Origin: Inquilinus limosus
Lineage (GTDB): Bacteria; Pseudomonadota; Alphaproteobacteria; DSM-16000; Inquilinaceae
Assembly (NCBI RefSeq): GCF_002195995.1
Contig: NZ_NHON01000028.1
Span: forward strand, 27,115 to 91,114
Length of the DNA: 64,000 bases
Direction of reading: 5' to 3'
The position numbers and the translations under genes were made by a program. The notes beneath the pieces are model-generated. The model was not told the DNA's origin, made no database searches, and was given only the letters and a program-made list of their open reading frames with translations. Shown in pieces: positions 58,748 to 64,000 of the stretch; positions within the stretch are counted from its first letter, which is position 1, and every line of letters starts with the position of its first letter.

Positions 58748-60118
58748 CTAGGCCGCCGCGCCCTCCAGCGCCGCCATGAAGCGGCGCCGCCAATGGCCGA
58801 TGTCGTTGCCGCGCAGCACCCGCATCAGCGCGGCGTGGCGCTCGCGCCGCTCCTCCACCGGCATGGTCAGGGCCCGCTCCAGCGCCTCGGCCACGCCTTC
58901 GACGTCGAACGGGTTGACGATCAGCGCCGCCTCCAGCTCCTCCGCCGCGCCGGCGAATTCCGACAGCACCAGCACGCCCGGAGCCTCCGGGTCCTGGGCC
59001 GCGACATACTCCTTGGCGACCAGGTTCATGCCGTCGCGCATCGGCGTCACCAGCCCGACCCTGGCCGAGCGGTAGAAGCCCAGCAGCGTCTTGCGCGGCA
59101 CGCTCTTGTTCAGGTAGCGCAGCGGCACCCAGTCGATGTCGGCGAACTCGCCATTGACCGCCCCGGCCAGGCTTTCCAGCTGGTGCCGGATCTCCTGATA
59201 CTCGGCGACATCGCTGCGGGTCGGCGGCGCGATCTGCATGTAGCTGACGCGGCCGCGCCGGTCGGGCCAACGCTCCAGCAGGGTGCGGAACGCCTCGAAG
59301 CGGCGCGGCAGGCCCTTGGAATAGTCCAGCCGGTCGACGCCGATGATCAGGTCGCGCCCGACCAGGCTGTCGCGCAGCCGGTGCGCCGACCGCATGTTCC
59401 AGGCGCCGGGGGCGTCGGCCGCGATCTCCTCGGTCTCGATCGAGATCGGGAAAGCCTCGACCACGATGCGGCGGCCGTCGACCTCGACCCGGCCGTCGGT
59501 GGTCTCGCGCCAGGTGCGGTGCCAGGCGGACAGCAGCGCGTCACGGTCGCGCGTGGTGTGCAGGCCGACCACGTCATAGGCGGCGAGGTCGCGCAGCAGG
59601 TCGCGATGCGTCGGCAGGGTGCGCAGCACCTCCGGCGTCGGGAAGGGCGTGTGCAGGAAGAAGCCGATCGGCGCCTCCACCCCACGCTCGCGCAGCGCCC
59701 GGCCCAGCGGGATCAGCTGGTAGTCATGCACCCAGATCCGGTCGCCGGGCTGCAGCAGCGGCAGCAGGGCGTCGGCGAACAGGGCGTTGACCCGGCGATA
59801 GCCATCCTCCGCCGCGCGGGTGTAGTGCACCAGCTGGGTGCGGTAGTGGAACACCGGCCACAGCACCGAATTGGCGTGGCCGTTGTAGTAGAGGTCGAAA
59901 TCCTGCGGCGTCAGGTCCAGCATCGCATAGGTCAGCGGCCCGGCGCGCTTCAGCTTCGGCTGCGGCGACGCATCCTCCGCCAGCCGGCCGCTCCAGCCCA
60001 GCCAGATGCCCCCGGTCTCCTTCAGCGCCGCCAGCACGGCGACGGCCAGGCCGCCCTGCGGCGCCTTGCCCTCCTCCACCGGGGCGATGCGGTTCGAGAC
60101 CACGATCAGGCGGCCCAT
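58748..60118 (-). CDS. otsA: Trehalose-6-phosphate synthase
   Basis: 456 residues, GT-B glycosyltransferase family 20. Makes trehalose-6-phosphate from UDP-glucose and glucose-6-phosphate. Blocks: [88 protein letters not shown] (the donor-site motif) and [18 protein letters not shown] with [11 protein letters not shown]. Length is normal for bacterial OtsA. Start 60118 ([13 protein letters not shown]) has GAGGGAAC upstream; the longer frame overlaps otsB. It lies 14 bp after otsB, so the two form an osmoprotection operon. Confidence 0.96.
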   Translation of the reverse strand: MGRLIVVSNRIAPVEEGKAPQGGLAVAVLAALKETGGIWLGWSGRLAEDASPQPKLKRAGPLTYAMLDLTPQDFDLYYNGHANSVLWPVFHYRTQLVHYTRAAEDGYRRVNALFADALLPLLQPGDRIWVHDYQLIPLGRALRERGVEAPIGFFLHTPFPTPEVLRTLPTHRDLLRDLAAYDVVGLHTTRDRDALLSAWHRTWRETTDGRVEVDGRRIVVEAFPISIETEEIAADAPGAWNMRSAHRLRDSLVGRDLIIGVDRLDYSKGLPRRFEAFRTLLERWPDRRGRVSYMQIAPPTRSDVAEYQEIRHQLESLAGAVNGEFADIDWVPLRYLNKSVPRKTLLGFYRSARVGLVTPMRDGMNLVAKEYVAAQDPEAPGVLVLSEFAGAAEELEAALIVNPFDVEGVAEALERALTMPVEERRERHAALMRVLRGNDIGHWRRRFMAALEGAAA

Positions 60119-60132
60119 GCGTTCCCTCGCCG

Positions 60133-60903
60133 TCAACGGGATGCGGCCAGATGCGCGATCCATTCGCGCATGGCCGCGGGATCAGGCAAACGGCGGTTCG
60201 CCACGGTCGGTTCCCTGTCGCCGACCTGCAGCGCGATGCCGTCATGGCGCAGCGCCGCGGCGAAGCTATCCTCGTCGGTGATGTCGTCCCCCGCCGCCAG
60301 CGGCCGGCGCCCGGCGAAAGGGGGCAGGGCCAGGAACCGCTCGACCGCGGCGCCCTTGTCGACGCCGTCGGGCTTGAGCTCAACCACCATCTTGCCGGCC
60401 AAAGCGTGCCAGCCCGGCGCGCCGGCCGTCAGGCCGCGGGCGAAGGCGATGACCTCGGGCCCGAGGGCGGGCGCCTGGCGGTAGTGGATCGCCACCGCGG
60501 CGCCCTTGGGCTCGACCCGCAGCCCGGGGCGCCCGGCGGCGAAGCCGGCCAGGGCCGCGCCCAGCCGGTCGAGCACCGCGCGGTCGATCGGCACCCGCTC
60601 GACCGGGCCTGACGGCGTTGCGCGCCATTCGAGGCCGTGCTGGCCGGCGGCGGGCAGCGACAGCGGGCCGAACAGCCGGTCGAGATCGGCGATGGCGCGG
60701 CCGGAAACCAGGGCCAGGGCGCCGCCGACACGATCCGAGAGCCGCAGGAGGTCGCCGGGCAGGCCGGGCGGCACCACCACGTCCTCGGGCCGCTCGGCCA
60801 AGTCGATCAGACAGCCATCGACATCGAGAAACAATGCCAGCCCAGAAATACTGTCGGCGAAAGCGGTCGTGTCGATGATCTGCGGCGCCATGCGCGGTGA
60901 CAT
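60133..60903 (-). CDS. otsB: Trehalose-6-phosphate phosphatase
   Basis: About 256 residues, HAD superfamily. Nucleophile motif ALFLDVDGCLIDLAERPEDV (DxDG at about residue 27), LVSGRAIADLDRLFG, QHGLEW, KGAAVAIHYR, VVELKPDGVDKGAAVERFLA and GDDITDEDSFAA with the metal Asp pair. It dephosphorylates trehalose-6-phosphate made by OtsA. Start is 60903 or the in-frame ATG at 60891; GGAG is too close to the first, so 60891 is a fair alternative. First gene of the otsB-otsA operon. Confidence 0.94.
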   Translation of the reverse strand: MSPRMAPQIIDTTAFADSISGLALFLDVDGCLIDLAERPEDVVVPPGLPGDLLRLSDRVGGALALVSGRAIADLDRLFGPLSLPAAGQHGLEWRATPSGPVERVPIDRAVLDRLGAALAGFAAGRPGLRVEPKGAAVAIHYRQAPALGPEVIAFARGLTAGAPGWHALAGKMVVELKPDGVDKGAAVERFLALPPFAGRRPLAAGDDITDEDSFAAALRHDGIALQVGDREPTVANRRLPDPAAMREWIAHLAASR

Positions 60904-61052
60904 CTCCGTGTCAATTTTTCGTAAAGATTGCCGGACCGGAATGACTCCGGACACGACGACAGGCGTATCCGCCGCCGGATCTGGCCGGCGGAGCGATGCG
61001 CCTGACACTTGTTGTAGGGACGATGGTCCTCCCTGGCAAGGGAGGGGCAGGA

Positions 61053-61994
61053 TTATCTTGCCGAGGTTCCGACCGCCCGCGACTCGAACAGGACCGCGTC
61101 GTCCTGCAGCCGGGCTTTCAGCCGCGGCGCCGCGAAATCGAGGAAGGCCCGCGTCTTGCGCGGCAGCAGCTGCTGGCCGGGATAGACCAGGCTGACCGGC
61201 CAGGGCGGCAGCTCATGCTCCTCGAGGACCGGCTCGAGCTTTCCGGCGCGCTTCGCCTCCGAGACCTGGTACGACAACAGCCGCGTCAGCCCCAGACCGG
61301 CGACGGCCCCGTCGACCGCGGCCTCCGCCGTCGTGACGACCAGCCGCGACCGGATCGGCACCATCACATCGCCTTTCGCCGACGAGAAGCGCCAGGCCAC
61401 CGGCGATGCGAGGTTGTCGAAGGTGACACAGATGTGGTCCCGCAGCTCCTCCGGCCTCTGCGGCCGGCCATGGACGCCGAGATAGGACGGGCTGGCGCAG
61501 GTCACGCGGCGCACCGTGCCGATGCGCGAGGCGATCAGGCTGCTGTCGCCCAACTCGCCGATCCGCAGCGCGACATCGACATCGGACTCCAGCAGATCCA
61601 CCAGACGATCGGCGAGAACCAGCTTGAGGTCGATTTCGGGATACTGGGCCAGGAATTCCGCGACGATCGGGATCATGTGGGTGCGCCCGAAGACGATCGG
61701 GGCCGTGACCGTCAGCCGCCCCCTGGGGTCTGCGTGGATCCCCGTCGCGGCCCGCTCCGCCTCCTCCACCTGCTCGAGGATGCGCCGGCACGCCTCGACA
61801 TACAGCCGCCCCGCCTCGGTCAGGGCGAGCCGGCGGCTCGACCGGTTCAACATGCGGGCCTGCAGATGCGCCTCGAGCTCCGCGATCCTCCGGCTGACCG
61901 TGGCCAGGGGCACGTCCAGCTGCTTCGCGGCGGCCGAAAGGCTGCCGGCCTCCACGGTCTTCAGCAGGATGGCCATCGCGCCCAGCTTGTCCAT
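61053..61994 (-). CDS. LysR-family transcriptional regulator
   Basis: 313 residues. Helix-turn-helix about 1-60 (LGAMAILLKTVEAGSLSAAAKQLDVPLATVSRRIAELEAHLQARMLNRSSRRLALTEAG) and LysR effector domain about 88-290 (GRLTVTAPIVFGRTHMIPIVAEFL, DVALRIGELGDSSLIASRIG). Start 61994 gives the compact family N-terminus. Divergent from the epoxide-hydrolase-like gene (117 bp between starts), which is its probable target. Confidence 0.92.
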   Translation of the reverse strand: MDKLGAMAILLKTVEAGSLSAAAKQLDVPLATVSRRIAELEAHLQARMLNRSSRRLALTEAGRLYVEACRRILEQVEEAERAATGIHADPRGRLTVTAPIVFGRTHMIPIVAEFLAQYPEIDLKLVLADRLVDLLESDVDVALRIGELGDSSLIASRIGTVRRVTCASPSYLGVHGRPQRPEELRDHICVTFDNLASPVAWRFSSAKGDVMVPIRSRLVVTTAEAAVDGAVAGLGLTRLLSYQVSEAKRAGKLEPVLEEHELPPWPVSLVYPGQQLLPRKTRAFLDFAAPRLKARLQDDAVLFESRAVGTSAR

Positions 61995-62111
61995 GGCCGA
62001 TCCTTCCAGATTCAGCAACCTTGCTTCTCAGAAGCGGAGGATGTTCCCGATATCGCATTTCTATACCACTGGGGCCGCGGACCTGCCGATGCCGATTCCC
62101 AGGAGATTGTC

Positions 62112-62999
62112 ATGAGCCCGAAGCCCGCCTATCCCGTGACGCACCACCGGACCGCGACCGTGGACGGCGTCAGCATCTTCTACCGCGAGGCCGGCCCGGC
62201 GGACGGCCCGGTCGTCCTGCTGCTGCACGGCTTCCCGACCTCCTCGCACATGTTCCGCAATCTGATCCCGTATCTGGCCGACCGCTACCACGTCATCGCG
62301 CCGGACTATCCCGGCTACGGCCAGAGCGACGCGCCGCCCGCCGGGTCCTTCCCCTACACCTTCGAGACCTTCGGCACGCTGGTGGACGGGTTGGTGCAGC
62401 AGCTGGGGATCCGGCGCTATGCCATGTATGTGATGGACTACGGCGCCCCGGTCGGCTGGCAGCTGGCGCTGAAGCATCCGGACGCCGTCACCGGCCTGAT
62501 CATTCAGAACGGCAACGCCTATGACGAGGGGCTGAAGGAATTCTGGGACCCGATCAAGGTGTACTGGGCCGACGGCAAGGCGGAGAGTCGGGACAAACTG
62601 CTGAGCCTGGTCGCGCCGGAGACCACGATCTTCCAGTACACGGACGGCGTCTCCGACCGGACCCGCGTCTCGCCGGACAACTGGGCGCATGACCAGCCGC
62701 TGCTGGACCGCCCCGGCAACGCCGACATCCAGATGGCGGTGATGTACGACTACCGCAACAACCTGCCCCTGTACCCCAAGGTGCAGGCCTGGTTCCGGGA
62801 GAAGCAGCCGCCGGCGCTGATCATCTGGGGCAAGAACGACTTCATCTTCCCCGAACCGGGTGCCCATCCCTACAAGCGGGACCTGCGGGATCTCGAATTC
62901 CACCTGCTCGACACCGGCCATTTCGTGCTCGAGGACAAGGCCGACGAGGCCTTCCCGCTGATCCGCGGCTTCCTCGACCGCAAGGTGGCCGGCGCGTAG
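62112..62999 (+). CDS. Alpha/beta hydrolase, epoxide hydrolase-like
   Basis: 295 residues. Oxyanion-hole motif LLLHGFPTSSHMFRNLIPYLADRYHVIAPDYPGYGQSD (about 36-73), nucleophile elbow YVMDYGAPVGW (Asp nucleophile), acid region IIWGKNDFIFPEPGA and base His in LLDTGHFVLEDKADEAF. Asp as nucleophile indicates epoxide hydrolase or dehalogenase chemistry rather than esterase. AGGAG lies upstream. Probably controlled by the divergent LysR protein; its natural substrate is unknown. Confidence 0.9.
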   Translation: MSPKPAYPVTHHRTATVDGVSIFYREAGPADGPVVLLLHGFPTSSHMFRNLIPYLADRYHVIAPDYPGYGQSDAPPAGSFPYTFETFGTLVDGLVQQLGIRRYAMYVMDYGAPVGWQLALKHPDAVTGLIIQNGNAYDEGLKEFWDPIKVYWADGKAESRDKLLSLVAPETTIFQYTDGVSDRTRVSPDNWAHDQPLLDRPGNADIQMAVMYDYRNNLPLYPKVQAWFREKQPPALIIWGKNDFIFPEPGAHPYKRDLRDLEFHLLDTGHFVLEDKADEAFPLIRGFLDRKVAGA

Positions 63000-63015
63000 C
63001 TGCCGGGCGCCCGCC

Positions 63016-63678
63016 TCAGTCGTCGTAGCCGATGCGGGCGCGGACGAAGTCGCCCTTGATCGAGACCAGCGGCGGCCGGTCGCCGGCGGCGGCGGGAATG
63101 GCGCTGTCGACCAGCGACATGCGGGCGTCGACGACCCAGCTGACCGGCGTGCCGCGGCGGAAGCTGAGGTCGAGGTCGGCGGCATCGGCCTGGATGCGGA
63201 TGGCCTCGCCCGGATCGTCGGCGCGCAGCGTCGCCTGCACCGCATTGGCCGTGAGGTCGAGCGTCCGGGCCCGGCCGGACAGCGACAGCCTGGCCGCGTG
63301 GGCCTGGACCGCGACGGCGCCGAAGCGACCGTCCAGCGTGGCCTCGACCGCGGCCGGCCGCAGCGCCAGGCCGGTGCCGGGCCGCAGGTTGAGCGACAGC
63401 GTCGGCCGGTAGTCGCGCGGCCAGATCGAGGACTGCTCGCGGACATCGACGGTCAGGACATGGCCGTCGACCTTCAGCGTCGTGGCGCAATCCTCCGTCC
63501 GCCGCAGCGCCGCCAGCAGCGGCCGGGCGGGGTCGGTGGTGGCGGCGACGGACAGGCCCTCGCCGGTCACCACCACCGCGTCGACCCCGGAGAGGTCGAC
63601 CGGCGCGGCCATCTCCGCCGCGGAGGGATCGGCGGTGCCCAGTCCCGCCAGGAAGGCCAAGGTCTGCAACGAACCCAT
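63016..63678 (-). CDS. Exported protein of unknown function (beta-repeat domain)
   Basis: 220 residues. A hydrophobic N-terminus (MGSLQTLAFLAGLGTADPSAA) may be a signal sequence. The body alternates short beta-strand-like segments (VDAVVVTGEGLSVAATTDPARPLLAALRRTEDCATTLKVDGHVLTVDVRE, LSLNLRPGTGLALRPAAVEATLDGRFGAVAVQAHAARLSLSGRARTLDLTANAVQATLR), reminiscent of DUF4097/DUF2807 beta-helix-like adhesins, but I do not recognise the family firmly. GGAGGG upstream allows GTG 63681 or ATG 63678 as start. Confidence 0.6.
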   Translation of the reverse strand: MGSLQTLAFLAGLGTADPSAAEMAAPVDLSGVDAVVVTGEGLSVAATTDPARPLLAALRRTEDCATTLKVDGHVLTVDVREQSSIWPRDYRPTLSLNLRPGTGLALRPAAVEATLDGRFGAVAVQAHAARLSLSGRARTLDLTANAVQATLRADDPGEAIRIQADAADLDLSFRRGTPVSWVVDARMSLVDSAIPAAAGDRPPLVSIKGDFVRARIGYDD

Positions 63679-63735
63679 CACGAACCCTCCTTGGACGGCC
63701 GGCGGCGCCGGCCCGGTTTCAGCGGTGCATCGGGA

Positions 63736-64000
63736 TCAGCGGTACAGCGGCGTGCGGTTGGCCACGGCCAGCCAGCCGCGGACGACGCGGTAGACGGTCC
63801 ACAGCCACAGCAGGCCCAGCAGCGGCCAGCCGATCAGCACCCAGGTCAGGGCGCCGAACACGAGCCCGAGCAGCAGGAACGCCCAGAAGGTGCGGATCGC
63901 CCAGGTGAAATGGTCCCAGCCCACGGTGCCGCGGGCGTCGCCGCGCGCCAGATAGGCGATGACCACGCCGATCAACATCGGCAGGGCGGTGAACAGCGAG
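63736..64000 (-). CDS. DUF4870-like small membrane protein (5' end outside window)
   Basis: The minus-strand frame is open to the right edge; the visible C-terminal 87 residues read FTALPMLIGVVIAYLARGDARGTVGWDHFTWAIRTFWAFLLLGLVFGALTWVLIGWPLLGLLWLWTVYRVVRGWLAVANRTPLY. Segments GVVIAYLARGDARGT, HFTWAIRTFW and YRVVRGWLAVANRTPLY follow the DUF4870/Tic20-like membrane-protein pattern with two to three helices. An ATG at 63978 exists but the upstream codons look coding, so the true start is probably beyond the window. Function unknown. Confidence 0.72.
   Translation of the reverse strand, partial: SLFTALPMLIGVVIAYLARGDARGTVGWDHFTWAIRTFWAFLLLGLVFGALTWVLIGWPLLGLLWLWTVYRVVRGWLAVANRTPLYR

Overview
The window is GC-rich throughout, apart from a few short AT-rich promoter islands. 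It reads as chromosome of an alphaproteobacterium, most likely a large-genome, carbohydrate-scavenging soil or rhizosphere type in the Rhodospirillales (Inquilinus- or Azospirillum-like). Pointers are an alphaproteobacterial DUF2585/UPF0314 protein, a single-domain FrcA-type sugar ATPase, several ribose/xylose-type ABC importers, UdgX and many RTX proteins. Genus assignment is inference. No tRNA, rRNA, CRISPR, phage or transposase gene was seen.

Layout. 0-2.6 kb: malate synthase G (cut by the left edge), a divergent IclR regulator and a cold-shock protein. 3-10.3 kb: a complete Csu-type (spore coat U) chaperone-usher pilus operon on the minus strand, ending in an unusual receiver-like plus MarR-like regulator. 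10.6-13.8 kb: TRIC/UPF0126 channel, UdgX, dodecin, PseG-like hydrolase and cupin. 13.9-17.4 kb: sugar binding protein, permease and FGGY kinase with no ATPase. 17.5-19.5 kb: RTX protein. 20-25.1 kb: GntR-OsmC pair, cardiolipin synthase, DUF2585 protein and ABC exporter. 25.2-31.1 kb: alpha/beta hydrolase and two sister RTX-like proteins built from one repeated module. 31.3-39.7 kb: LysR, MFS pump, Pmp3-like peptide, polar amino-acid ABC importer, large MscS-type channel and lipoprotein. 40-42.2 kb: a decayed papain-like peptidase remnant and a fourth RTX protein. 42.4-47.4 kb: a LacI-controlled sugar ABC operon. 47.5-53.6 kb: MBL hydrolase, coiled-coil peptide, histidine phosphatase and Fbp/Afu-type ABC importer. 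53.6-58.6 kb: BP74-related protein and a ROK-FrcA-type sugar ABC operon. 58.7-64 kb: otsA/otsB, LysR, epoxide-hydrolase-like enzyme and two envelope proteins, the last cut by the right edge.

Two signals run across the window. First, about ten palindromic intergenic repeats of at least two families lie only at gene 3' ends. All five ABC solute-binding-protein genes are followed by one, and four of these lie exactly between the binding protein and its permease. Second, four RTX-type secreted proteins share a C-terminal D-F-x-L ending, and one of them carries a recent tandem duplication of 1,251 bp. No type I secretion exporter is encoded here, so these proteins must use one encoded elsewhere.
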